A DNA stretch of 64,000 nt from Gammaproteobacteria bacterium (GTDB lineage: Bacteria > Pseudomonadota > Gammaproteobacteria > Competibacterales > Competibacteraceae). Each line of letters begins with the position of its first letter. The stretch's first letter is position 1. Positions 1 to 7,049 of the stretch are shown here, piece by piece. A model generated the notes under the pieces. The model ran no database searches. It saw only the letters and a program-made list of their open reading frames with translations, and was not told the origin of the DNA. Position numbers and translations under genes: made by a program. The stretch covers positions 124,001 through 188,000 of the forward strand of contig JACKNE010000010.1 in assembly GCA_024235035.1 (NCBI GenBank), in the 5' to 3' direction.

Positions 1-2578
1 GGAAGGCATCCTCACCACCCTCCATAACCGTAACGATTCGATCCTGGATGCGCTTGTTGTCGATGCTGCCGTGTTCAAAGGAAAAATGCTCCCCCTTGCG
101 GCAGACAATCGTCTGCTCGGCATCGCCGAGAACCGGTATATTCGGATTATGTGTGGCAAAGATGAACTGCGTGAGTTCCTTGCGCTCCAGAAGCTGGCGG
201 ATGAAATGACTGTAGAGCGTCTCGTTATCGAGATCGTCCTCCGGCTGATCGATGAGAATCACCGGGTGGCGGCGCAGATGCATGAGGATGTGGAGGATCA
301 CAGTCGCCCGTTGGCCAAGGGAGTAATCTCCGAGCGGGTTGCCTTGGTAGAGGATTTCTGCCATATCCGGCGTGCGGAAGGTCAGGAAATCCGCCAAACG
401 GTCGAGCAACGCGGCCTTGACCTTGATCGCGGCGGTCTCTGGCAAGTGTTTTTCCAGTTCCGCGCGCTTTTGGTAAAGCTGGCGCCCGTCGATGAAAATC
501 TCCCGCAATGTCTCGTAGGAGGTTCCCTGCACACCGCTGCCCCTCAGGGTAGTCCGCAGGAATTCTTCGAAGGCTTTCCGCTTGCCTTTGAAAGCCGTGT
601 AGAGGCGGATTTCCTCCGGCAACTCCCGCTCCAAGCGGCGGACTTCGGTTTCGCGTTCCTGGAAGCGCTCCCGCCAGAACTCATGGAGATTATTGGCTGC
701 GGCCCCCAACAGGTCACGAGCCGCTTGTTCGGTTTTCGCCCGCTGAGTCCCAGCATCGAGCAGTTTCTTCAGTTGCTCAAGACGGGCCTTCTTCTTGCGG
801 AATACTTCCAGATCGAGTTGGGGTTCGTTCAGAGCTTTTTGCAAGGCCACAACCTCGGTCTGCATCTCATCTTGAACCGGTGTGAGTTTTTTCGTTGCCT
901 CAGTGACAAGTGTGAATGCATCCCGCAGACCGGTCAGGCAAGCCTCGGCGGATTGTTTGGCTTCGTCCGACTTGGCTTTCGCTTGCACGAGGTCCTCGCG
1001 CAGGAACTCCGTGCGCTTAGAGCGCAGGGAAGGGAAGGCCCTGTTCACTTCGTCCCAGTCCGTTACCTCTTTGATGCCAGTACCTAGTTGCTTCAGTTCT
1101 TCCTGCCAGCCAAGGATCGCTTGGCGGTCCGTATCAAAGAGCGTCATCTCTTCAAGCTTCTTGTCAACTCCCTTGTCGGTGAAAATCTGGAGCTGCACTT
1201 CCAACTCATTCTTCTCTTTCTGAAAGACTGCGATCTTTTCAGAGGCTTCGAGCGTTTCCTTAAGCTGACGGGCGGCCTGCCGGACCGATTCCAACAGGCG
1301 GCCTTCCTCTTGGGGTTTGGGATCGAGCCGATCAGCAAGCAGCTTGTCGAGAAAGCTCTCGTCGAATGATTCGGATCGGGTGGAGAGGTCCTTTTGGCCA
1401 AAATAGAGAATATCCTTCAGCACCGAGCCAGGCGATATATCGCGGTAAGTGTCGTCGAGAAAGACGGAGGGCTGTCCGGACCGTTCCCGTTCGATGCGGA
1501 TCGTCCGGCCATGCTCGTCCGCTGCCTCGACAACCACCTTTCCGGCTGGGGAAAGCATGCGTTCCACCAAGCCGGCTTTATATCTCTCGTCGGAAATCTC
1601 CCTGAAACCCAGCGCGTGGCGCAGGCACTCGATCACGGCGGACTTTCCGTTGCCCCGCGGTCCGATCAGGCAGTTCAGGGAAGACGAAAAAGGAATAACA
1701 CTGCCCTCCAATATGCCGCCTTCGAAGCGGATTTGGTGGATAATCGCCGAATTCCTTATATTAGGAAGAGATGGACGGACTCGCTGGCGATGGTCGAACA
1801 GCGCGAACTTCACCGCCTCGAAAGACAATTCTCCAAGCTTCAGGTAACAAGGTTTTCCTTTTCCAATCTCTTCGATTGTTTTCGGATCACTGCCTTCGAC
1901 TTCGGCAGGATAGGCATCTTGAAGCCACGCCCGCACTTTGGTACGACAGGGCCGATCTTTCCCAGCGCCATCATGGGTAAGCACCTTTTGAAAGCCCAAA
2001 GTGCGACGTCGGAAGAATTTATTTTGTCCGAGTTCTTGAAGACGACCTCCGTCAAGTTCCGCCCACAACCCGCTGCTTTGTTCGACATGGGCAAAGACCA
2101 GAAAGAAGTCTTTACAGTAACCTTCCAGCTTGCGAATCGTCTCGATCAGCGAGAGTGAGCTGCGCCCGTTTTCGTTTTCATATTGCTGTGGGGTTTTACC
2201 TTCAAAAGCGACGGTCAGAAAGGGATTGATGTGGTTCTCGCCATTGGCCAGCCATTGCTCCGAAAACACGATGAGGGTATGGATTCCATTGGCCCCATCG
2301 TTGACGGACAACTCCACCCCTGGCAGGAGTCCAATTTCCTTTTTCTTGGCCGTTGAACGGAGGGCCTTGAACTCATCGTAATCAAATTTATTGTGGTTGG
2401 TGATGACACCAAGGCGAATTTTAGCCTTCTGCAAAGCATCGATGTAGTTGCTGTTGTAGTAATTGAGGTCGCCTGTGTAGTTGAACTCTTGGTCAGCTTT
2501 TGTATGCAGGTGGAAGTCTGTTCGCACCCATTCCGCGCCACGTTGGAAATTTGCACTGCTCGATTTGAGTTCGTTCAC
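1..2578 (-). CDS. TrlF-type PHP/AAA ATPase, 3' end cut by window
   Basis: The open frame runs from a GTG at 2578 to the left edge without a stop, about 859 codons. Near the N terminus lies a PHP-type metal motif (DFHLHT, about residue 21), then I read a Walker A (GPRGNGKS, about residue 310), a long Glu/Lys-rich stretch likely to form coiled coils (about 400-650), an ABC-type signature (YSLGQRA, about 750) and a Walker B (ILIDQPEDD, about 775). A PHP phosphoesterase joined to an SMC/RecF-like ATPase is the architecture of TrlF-family proteins. They are often found among accessory and defence genes, and their substrate is not firmly known. The start is uncertain: an in-frame TTG lies about 12 codons upstream, and the GTG has an AAGGA-like sequence some 20 bases before it. 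The gene lies next to the cassette array, on the same strand as most cassettes. Long plus-strand open frames across it are shadows. Confidence 0.8.
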   Translation of the reverse strand, partial: MNELKSSSANFQRGAEWVRTDFHLHTKADQEFNYTGDLNYYNSNYIDALQKAKIRLGVITNHNKFDYDEFKALRSTAKKKEIGLLPGVELSVNDGANGIHTLIVFSEQWLANGENHINPFLTVAFEGKTPQQYENENGRSSLSLIETIRKLEGYCKDFFLVFAHVEQSSGLWAELDGGRLQELGQNKFFRRRTLGFQKVLTHDGAGKDRPCRTKVRAWLQDAYPAEVEGSDPKTIEEIGKGKPCYLKLGELSFEAVKFALFDHRQRVRPSLPNIRNSAIIHQIRFEGGILEGSVIPFSSSLNCLIGPRGNGKSAVIECLRHALGFREISDERYKAGLVERMLSPAGKVVVEAADEHGRTIRIERERSGQPSVFLDDTYRDISPGSVLKDILYFGQKDLSTRSESFDESFLDKLLADRLDPKPQEEGRLLESVRQAARQLKETLEASEKIAVFQKEKNELEVQLQIFTDKGVDKKLEEMTLFDTDRQAILGWQEELKQLGTGIKEVTDWDEVNRAFPSLRSKRTEFLREDLVQAKAKSDEAKQSAEACLTGLRDAFTLVTEATKKLTPVQDEMQTEVVALQKALNEPQLDLEVFRKKKARLEQLKKLLDAGTQRAKTEQAARDLLGAAANNLHEFWRERFQERETEVRRLERELPEEIRLYTAFKGKRKAFEEFLRTTLRGSGVQGTSYETLREIFIDGRQLYQKRAELEKHLPETAAIKVKAALLDRLADFLTFRTPDMAEILYQGNPLGDYSLGQRATVILHILMHLRRHPVILIDQPEDDLDNETLYSHFIRQLLERKELTQFIFATHNPNIPVLGDAEQTIVCRKGEHFSFEHGSIDNKRIQDRIVTVMEGGEDAF

Positions 2579-2697
2579 AACCCACCATTGTATTTGCTTT
2601 CCTTGCCCCAAACGCGAATGAGGATGGCTAACTCCAGGGCTAATAGCTGCCTGCCTGGCCACCCGGCTGAAACGGCAGTAACCAACAGACTCCATTC

Positions 2698-2797
2698 ACC
2701 CAACCGTGCGTAGCACGGTCAGGCGAAACGCTCATTTAGGCCAGCTTGTAGATGGGTTGCCAGCAATCACGGCAACCCAACCTATGCGCTGTTATTT
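2698..2797 (-). other. Probable attC site of the GFA cassette
   Basis: The interval is bounded by ACCCAAC (2698-2704) and GTTATTT (2791-2797). It contains a near-perfect hairpin (GGGTTGCC / GGCAACCC around 2757-2779). The stop codon of the GFA gene lies inside the right-hand box, as is common at cassette ends. The arms next to the boxes pair poorly, so this is the weakest of the full-length attC calls. Orientation is taken from the neighbouring sites. Confidence 0.45.
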
Positions 2798-3205
2798 AGG
2801 CGGCATCGGTTGCCGCTCCACACGCTCAAGCGCCGAGTCCAGACAAGCCCAACCCGGTGCGCTCGCAACCCAGATGTTCGTGCTCGGTTGAATAGAGGAG
2901 GGATCATCCAGGTTGCCCGCACGAACCACCCGGAACTCTGGACGGTTGGAGGATTTGCCGAATAGATGCGTGCCGCACTTCGGGCAAAATTGACGAGTCA
3001 CTTCGTCGCCACTGTCAGCGGTTTTGGTGTGCTCAGCAAGCAGCCCGGAAAAGCTGAGTCCATCTGCGGGAACCAGCAGATTCACCGACCCATTGGCTGC
3101 GAGGTGTTGGCAGTCGCGGCACCAGCAAATGCGGGTGGCCAGCGGTTCCGTGACCAGCTTGAAACTCACTGCGCCACAAAGACAACGGCCGGTTCTTTCA
3201 GTCAT
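2792..3205 (-). CDS. GFA family zinc-binding protein
   Basis: The product is 137 aa, the usual size for the glutathione-dependent formaldehyde-activating (GFA/CENP-V) fold. The zinc ligands are visible: CLCG (C8, C10), CWCRDC (C27, C29, C32) and CPKCG (C74, C77). The family includes the Paracoccus Gfa protein, which binds glutathione, but most members have no proven reaction, so no substrate is assigned. It is a single-gene integron cassette: the start lies 29 bp from the attC at 3234-3317 and the stop is within the putative attC at 2698-2797. It has no promoter of its own that I can see. Confidence 0.85.
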   Translation of the reverse strand: MTERTGRCLCGAVSFKLVTEPLATRICWCRDCQHLAANGSVNLLVPADGLSFSGLLAEHTKTADSGDEVTRQFCPKCGTHLFGKSSNRPEFRVVRAGNLDDPSSIQPSTNIWVASAPGWACLDSALERVERQPMPPK

Positions 3206-3233
3206 GTGTTTGTTCCTCTCTTGAGTGGATTGG

Positions 3234-3317
3234 GCCTAACAGGCGCGAAGCGTCCGCGACAACGTTGCAAATCAGCCGTGCGAAGTACAAGTGTTGGCTG
3301 GATTTGCCTTGTTATGC
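3234..3317 (-). other. attC recombination site
   Basis: Boxes GCCTAAC (3234-3240) and GTTATGC (3311-3317) flank an imperfect inverted repeat, GCAAATCAGCC against GGCTGGATTTGC. The right arm carries one extra unpaired base. In integron attC sites the extrahelical bases mark polarity; by that rule this site points along the minus strand, matching the cassette genes. The left half also has an alternative inner box (CGACAAC, about 3258), which gives more symmetric spacers. Confidence 0.7.
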
Positions 3318-3358
3318 GATTGGTTTTCTTTTGGTTTTAATGTCGCTGATAATATCCT

Positions 3359-3514
3359 TCACCGACACGCTTTGAATAGTTGCTCCCACTCAACAGTATA
3401 GTTTCCAGAGCCTGCACGGAACTGATTCAGGAACCGATTGGTTGAATATTCGTCGTCATCGTAAGGCCTCTGAAACAATAGCAAGCACGGAAACAACCTT
3501 GCATTCCAGTCCTG
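3359..3514 (-). pseudogene. Remnant of a cassette ORF (C-terminal fragment)
   Basis: A minus-strand frame of 51 codons, open from just after a TAG at 3515-3517 to a TGA at 3359, reads like the end of a real protein (it includes YDDDEYSTNRFLNQF and ends WEQLFKACR). It has no credible start codon or ribosome binding site. It lies between a complete attC (3234-3317) and a half attC (about 3556-3592), as expected if a deletion fused the tail of one cassette to the start of another attC. The family is not recognised. Confidence 0.4.
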
Positions 3515-3555
3515 CTACTGCTTTGGCTTTTCGCAAAAGTTGGTCATCACATGCG

Positions 3556-3592
3556 AGTGAGCGCAGCGAACGGCTTGAACGAATTGTTAGTT
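3556..3592 (-). other. Half attC site (one arm only)
   Basis: Read on the minus strand this begins AACTAAC, AATTC, GTTCAAGCCG. That is the R box, spacer and L box layout seen at the 5' side of well-known attC sites such as those of aadA cassettes. No matching second arm or closing GTTRRRY box follows. It would be the surviving half of the attC of the SDR/HxlR cassette, the rest lost by deletion. Confidence 0.45.
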
Positions 3593-3682
3593 CTTTGTAT
3601 TTTCAACGTAAGTTGCCATATTGTCTGCGCCAATGGTTCCTGAGTTGAGTCAATGGTCCGATGGTGCGCCGTGGCCCAACAC

Positions 3683-4432
3683 TCAGACTTGGGCGTAACC
3701 ACCATCGACGAACACCTCACTGCCCGTCATGAAGCTGCTGTCGTCTGAGGCAAGGAACGCCGCGACAGCCGCGATTTCGGAGGGGGCACCGATCCGGCTG
3801 AGTGGCGTGTTTTCAATAAACCCGGTAACAATTTCGTCTTCCATACCGGTTTGCGCAAAAATATCCTTGAGCTTTTGCGTTTCCGTTGCTCCTGGAGAAA
3901 GGACGTTCACCCTAATATTCGTGCCCTTGAGATCCAGTGCCCAGCTTCGGGCAAGATTTCGAACTGCCGCCTTCGATGCGCTGTAAACGCTCATAGCGGG
4001 TGTTCCCATTGAACCAACGGTCGAGCCAGTCAAGATGATAGATCCGCCTGACTTAAGAAGCGGAAGCGCTTTTTGAACCGTAAACAGCGTGCCTTTGACA
4101 TTAATGTCGAACGTCCAGGACAAGTGTTCGGGTGTGATCTCTGCGAGAGCGGCAAACTCTCCAACGCCGGCGTTGGCAAACAACACGTCGATACTGCCCT
4201 TTTCGATCTTCACCGTCTCAAACAGGTGATCAAGATCTTCCAAGTTTGTGATATCTCCGCGAACACTTCGTGCGTCTGCGCCAAGTTCTGCCAATGCAGC
4301 ATCAAGGGCCTCTTGGCGGCGTCCAAATATGTAGACGAATGCGCCTTCGGCGACAAAGCGCTTTGCAGTCGCTAGACCGATTCCGCTCGCGCCACCGGTG
4401 ATAACCGCTGTTCTACCTTCAAGTTTGCCCAT
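3683..4432 (-). CDS. SDR family NAD(P)-dependent oxidoreductase
   Basis: The 249-aa product is a classical short-chain dehydrogenase. It has the dinucleotide-binding TGGASGIG (residues 12-19), the structural NAG (87-89) and the catalytic YSASK (Y150, K154) with an upstream serine. The basic GRR after the second strand (about 37-39) suggests NADP(H) preference, which is an inference. The C-terminal FVDGGY is typical of the family. The substrate is unknown. It is transcribed divergently from an HxlR-type regulator (4520-4891), which commonly controls an adjacent oxidoreductase in response to electrophiles. The ATG is preceded by AAGGAG. The pair sits within the cassette array. Confidence 0.92.
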   Translation of the reverse strand: MGKLEGRTAVITGGASGIGLATAKRFVAEGAFVYIFGRRQEALDAALAELGADARSVRGDITNLEDLDHLFETVKIEKGSIDVLFANAGVGEFAALAEITPEHLSWTFDINVKGTLFTVQKALPLLKSGGSIILTGSTVGSMGTPAMSVYSASKAAVRNLARSWALDLKGTNIRVNVLSPGATETQKLKDIFAQTGMEDEIVTGFIENTPLSRIGAPSEIAAVAAFLASDDSSFMTGSEVFVDGGYAQV

Positions 4433-4519
4433 GAAACGATCTCCTTAAGCTTGTGGGTGACTCGAAAGTACCATATGGTTTCGAAATGACAAGTATGCAC
4501 CTTTTGGTAAGTACAAACT
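4433..4519. promoter_or_regulatory. Divergent promoter/operator between SDR and HxlR genes
   Basis: The 87-bp gap must hold both promoters. It contains AAGTA three times (about 4465, 4490, 4510) and the short palindrome ACCATATGGT, which are candidates for HxlR-type operator half-sites. The assignment is from position and repetition only; no binding consensus was tested. Confidence 0.4.
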
Positions 4520-4891
4520 ATGAAAGCGAAAGACACTGAAATTTCCCCTTTTATTTGTGGTCTCGACGCCGCACTCCGGGTGCTTGGAGGAAAGTGGAAG
4601 CCGCTTATCCTCTTTTTCCTCCAGCATGGATCAATGCGGTATGGCGAGCTCAAGCGTTCGGTGATCGGCGTCAGTAACAAAATGTTGATACAGCAACTGA
4701 AGGAGCTCGAAGCACATGACGTCGTCTTGCGCACTGATCATAAGGAAGTGCCGCCGCGCGTGGACTATGCGCTCACACCGTTGGGCCGGAGCTTGGCAGA
4801 AGCTTTGATCCCGTTATGCGGTTGGGGTGAAAAGAACTCGGACAAGATCGCATCGGTGCTTACCAAGCGTGCGAAGGAAAACTCAGTTTAA
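4520..4891 (+). CDS. HxlR family transcriptional regulator
   Basis: The 123-aa protein is a small winged-helix regulator. The HxlR hallmark is the N-terminal stretch ending LGGKWKPLILFFL, followed by MRYGELKR and the recognition region GVSNKMLIQQLKELE, and by the wing VPPRVDYALTPLGRSL. A Cys near the N terminus (C13) is in the position often used for redox or electrophile sensing in this family. It probably controls the divergent SDR gene and itself through the 87-bp intergenic region. It is encoded opposite to the general cassette direction, which fits a gene with its own promoter. Confidence 0.88.
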   Translation: MKAKDTEISPFICGLDAALRVLGGKWKPLILFFLQHGSMRYGELKRSVIGVSNKMLIQQLKELEAHDVVLRTDHKEVPPRVDYALTPLGRSLAEALIPLCGWGEKNSDKIASVLTKRAKENSV

Positions 4892-4977
4892 TCTTGGCGT
4901 GGCGGCGACGATTTGTAGCCTACGAAAAAGCCGTTTGTGACCGAAAGCTGATGGTTGAGGTCGGGCTTCCGTTTGCC

Positions 4978-5066
4978 ATATAACACCGCCCTTGAGGGGC
5001 GTGGCCACTGACATTACAGGAAACGGTGTGCTGTATCACCGCGTCCCCTCCAAGGGCTTGTTGGGT
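4978..5066 (-). other. attC recombination site
   Basis: Boxes ATATAAC (4978-4984) and GTTGGGT (5060-5066) flank the arms GCCCTTGAGGGG and CCCCTCCAAGGGC, with one extra base in the right arm. This gives minus-strand polarity, like the other sites. The methyltransferase cassette (5067 to about 5964) lies upstream in that polarity, so its gene is inverted relative to its attC. Confidence 0.65.
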
Positions 5067-5189
5067 TGCTTAAGTGGTGGCTTGAATGAACCACAATCGC
5101 TAGTACTGGTAGAGGTGGTTGCAGTTTGGACACGACCATTCTTAAACACCGGAACGGTTGGCGACTTCAGAAATATCTATGGCAACCCC

Positions 5190-5220
5190 TTGACTTAAAG
5201 TTGACTTGAAGTTGTACGCT
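5190..5220 (+). promoter_or_regulatory. MerR-type promoter with 19-bp spacer
   Basis: A TTGACT -35 element (5190-5195) and a TACGCT -10 element (5215-5220) are separated by 19 bp, filled by ACTTAAAGT-TG-ACTTGAAGT. An over-long spacer carrying such a dyad is the signature of promoters untwisted by MerR-family regulators. No merR-type gene is in the window, so the regulator would be encoded elsewhere. It drives the small ORF and methyltransferase downstream. Confidence 0.65.
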
Positions 5221-5226
5221 AACAGC

Positions 5227-5343
5227 ATGTCTAAATCAAGACACACAAGAGAGGGGCATAAGCTATCGAAGATGGTGGATCAGATTCCCTCACATTTAGA
5301 GTTTGACGAGATGTCAGAAGCGCGCGAGCCAACTAAAGGCTAA
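5227..5343 (+). CDS. Small ORF of 38 aa, possibly leaderless
   Basis: An ATG lies 7 bp after the -10 of the MerR-type promoter, so transcription would begin at or next to the start codon. The frame codes for 38 mostly charged residues (beginning MSKSRHTREG) and ends 18 bp before the methyltransferase start. I do not recognise the sequence. It could be a leaderless peptide co-transcribed with the methyltransferase, or simply its 5' leader; the promoter position is the only support. Confidence 0.4.
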   Translation: MSKSRHTREGHKLSKMVDQIPSHLEFDEMSEAREPTKG

Positions 5344-5361
5344 AGCATCAGGAGAACTATC

Positions 5362-5964
5362 ATGTATGACAAATCATTTTGGAATAAGCGCTACTCCGGC
5401 GCCAACTACATATACGGCACAACACCTAATTCGTTTCTAGCGGAGCACTGTGGCCTTCTCACTGGACCGGTCCTATCCCTGTCAGAAGGTGAAGGGCGCA
5501 ATGCTGTTTTTCTGGCATCCCGCGGTTTAGAGATTATCGGCGTCGATATATCGATAGTCGCACTGGAAAAGGCAAAGTTATTAGCTAAATCACACGGCGT
5601 GGAAATCAAGACTGCACTTGCTGACTTAGCAGCTTACGAACCCGGGGAAAATCAATTTGGTTCCGTGGTGTCAATTTCAGCGCATCTTCCAAGTGCAGTT
5701 CGAAATAGGCTTTATCCGTTAATAGAGAAGTCGCTCAAACCTGACGGAATCCTAATTCTAGAGGCGTACTCGGAGAATCAATTATCGCGAGATACAGGTG
5801 GCCCGAAGGATTCAGATATGCTCATGACAGTTGCTAAGCTCCATCAAGAACTTCCGAATCTGGAGTCAGTTCTTTTGCGTGAAGTCGATCGGGAGGTTTC
5901 CGAGGGGGAAGGACATACAGGGATGGCTTCAGTCGTTCAGTTTATTGCGAGAAAGAAGGCCTAA
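5362..5964 (+). CDS. Class I SAM-dependent methyltransferase
   Basis: The 200-aa protein has the Rossmann methyltransferase core: motif I as LSEGEGRNA (40-48), the acidic end of strand 2 as GVDIS (60-64), the motif II/IV region AYEPGENQFG, and the post-core LKPDGILILEAY. The N terminus WNKRYSG..YIYGTTPN is typical of the TehB/thiol-methyltransferase-like group, whose members methylate small toxic ions or thiols; the substrate here is not known. A good AGGAG precedes the ATG. It follows the MerR-type promoter, which fits a detoxification role. The TAA stop lies within the attC box at 5959-5965, and the gene points against the cassette direction. Confidence 0.88.
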   Translation: MYDKSFWNKRYSGANYIYGTTPNSFLAEHCGLLTGPVLSLSEGEGRNAVFLASRGLEIIGVDISIVALEKAKLLAKSHGVEIKTALADLAAYEPGENQFGSVVSISAHLPSAVRNRLYPLIEKSLKPDGILILEAYSENQLSRDTGGPKDSDMLMTVAKLHQELPNLESVLLREVDREVSEGEGHTGMASVVQFIARKKA

Positions 5965-6021
5965 CGCCAAAATGAGCCGCGCTTGACAGCGGTAAGCTGT
6001 CCGCCTGATGAGGGATTAGGC
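5959..6021 (-). other. attC-like site shared by two converging genes
   Basis: GCCTAAC (5959-5965) and ATTAGGC (6015-6021) are complementary end boxes. Between them an inner stem (GACAGC / GCTGTC around a GGTAA loop) is clear, but the outer arms pair only in part. The methyltransferase stop lies in the left box and the MreB-like gene ends 7 bp beyond the right box. By the minus polarity of the array it should belong to the MreB-like cassette. Confidence 0.5.
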
Positions 6022-6028
6022 CGCACCG

Positions 6029-6514
6029 CTACTCCCACTCTCCGCCGCTCTTTGGTGGCTGCCGCGACAACACCTCTTGGTCTGTGAGTGGCCGACCAGT
6101 CCACACAAAGACCTCTGAGGCCCCTGCGCCAAGCGCCATTTCTCGAAATGCCCTGCGTTCGATCTGAGTGAAGCCACCAGCCGGAGAACCCAGCGGATGG
6201 ATGACAACACAAGGAGCAACGGACAGCAGCGAGTTCCCCATAACGCGGCGCAACTGATGCTTAACGAGCTGCTCGGCAACCGTGAAGTCAGAGACAAGCG
6301 ACCGGGGATGCGCGAATGGATTAACAATTTGCGCGGGCTGCGATGCTGCGGCGACTCTGGCCTGCGAGCCAACCGCGAGAATCTTTGGTTTTGGCGGTAG
6401 ACTGATTGCCAACTCAGGCACCTCTGCAATCGACACTCCGCTCTTTACATTCTTCACTACGAGCTTCTCGGGCGAAACCTGGATATAGATTATGGACTTG
6501 AGTATGGAGAACAT
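6029..6514 (-). CDS. Half-length MreB-like protein (cassette gene)
   Basis: The 161-aa product matches only the N-terminal part of the actin-like rod-shape protein MreB. It begins MFSILKSIIYIQVSPEKLVV, has the conserved NPFAHPRSLVSDFTVAEQL region (MreB: control of IADF..TE), and the GGFTQIERRAFREMALGAGASEVF segment that matches the MreB [27 protein letters not shown] region from memory. The second half, with the rest of the ATP site, is absent. The nucleotide loop DxGT is also degenerate, so it is unlikely to polymerise alone. Such short MreB-like proteins recur in integron cassettes. It could modulate host MreB; that is speculation. The start lies 17 bp from the next attC box. Confidence 0.75.
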   Translation of the reverse strand: MFSILKSIIYIQVSPEKLVVKNVKSGVSIAEVPELAISLPPKPKILAVGSQARVAAASQPAQIVNPFAHPRSLVSDFTVAEQLVKHQLRRVMGNSLLSVAPCVVIHPLGSPAGGFTQIERRAFREMALGAGASEVFVWTGRPLTDQEVLSRQPPKSGGEWE

Positions 6515-6530
6515 GTGTGGCTTCTGTACG

Positions 6531-6561
6531 GCCTAACGTCCGCTGGAATGACTTGTTGGGC
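6531..6561 (-). other. Very short (31 bp) attC-like site
   Basis: GCCTAAC (6531-6537) and GTTGGGC (6555-6561) are complementary, but only 17 bases lie between them (CCGCTGGAATGACTT makes up most of it). This looks like an attC that has lost one arm and its loop. It still lies exactly between two cassette genes, so the cassettes may no longer be separable here. Confidence 0.45.
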
Positions 6562-6568
6562 GGCATTT

Positions 6569-6979
6569 TCACAGTGCACGTGCCCTTTGTGTGATTTGAA
6601 ACAGCTCTCCGAGAGTGACCTTCTCGTGCCAAACACTCTCAAGCGCGAAACCATACTTGGCCTTGAGGTCTCTTGTGAGTGTTTCAAGTTCAAGAGCGTC
6701 CGGTGTCCACCTGCTCGGATAAATGGCGCGATAGATCTGAAGGATTTGATCCTCTGGGTTCAGCTTCAGCCTTTCCTTTTGTGAGAAGGCGAATGCGTCA
6801 ACAAAAACTGAGAGAAATTCACGGATGTCTTGCTTTGATGACGAGGGAAAGGCATTGCGCCAGCCTTTGCCTTGGCACGTGCGAACGTTGTAAGGCTTTG
6901 GTAACCGACCGCCAAGTAGAACCGACCACAGCACTGATGCTGCAATGAGGGAAAGAATGACGAGGGTCGATATGCCCAT
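6569..6979 (-). CDS. Membrane-anchored hypothetical cassette protein
   Basis: From the ATG at 6979 the product is 136 aa. It has one N-terminal membrane segment (about residues 3-21) followed by a soluble domain (residues 28-136) with LPKPYNVRTCQGKGWRNAFP and FVDAFAFSQKERLKL. The soluble part recalls small ACP-like or DUF1493-like cassette proteins in its helix pattern, but no phosphopantetheine DSL is present, so no function is assigned. A longer frame opens at 7093, but that would run through the attC at 6989-7049, so the internal ATG is preferred. Confidence 0.65.
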   Translation of the reverse strand: MGISTLVILSLIAASVLWSVLLGGRLPKPYNVRTCQGKGWRNAFPSSSKQDIREFLSVFVDAFAFSQKERLKLNPEDQILQIYRAIYPSRWTPDALELETLTRDLKAKYGFALESVWHEKVTLGELFQITQRARAL

Positions 6980-6988
6980 GGTTATGAC

Positions 6989-7049
6989 GCCCAACGCCCA
7001 GCTAAGCCGCCGAAACGCAGTGGAGGTCGGATTGAGCTGTTTGTTAACT
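6989..7049 (-). other. attC recombination site
   Basis: A compact 61-bp site. Boxes GCCCAAC (6989-6995) and GTTAACT (7043-7049) flank AGCTAAGCCG and CGGATTGAGCT, with one extra base in the right arm (minus polarity). The TAA stop of the gene at 7044-7427 lies in the right box. This is among the most typical sites in the array. Confidence 0.75.

Noticed and set aside
71..2158. Long plus-strand open frames (71-1087 and 1394-2158)
   Set aside because: They are antisense to the continuous minus-strand PHP-ATPase frame, which has all family motifs; the plus frames read as unrelated low-quality protein.
3674..3680. GCCCAAC box just after the SDR stop as an attC end
   Set aside because: It has no partner GTTRRRY box at a suitable distance and no pairing arms, so it is taken as chance.
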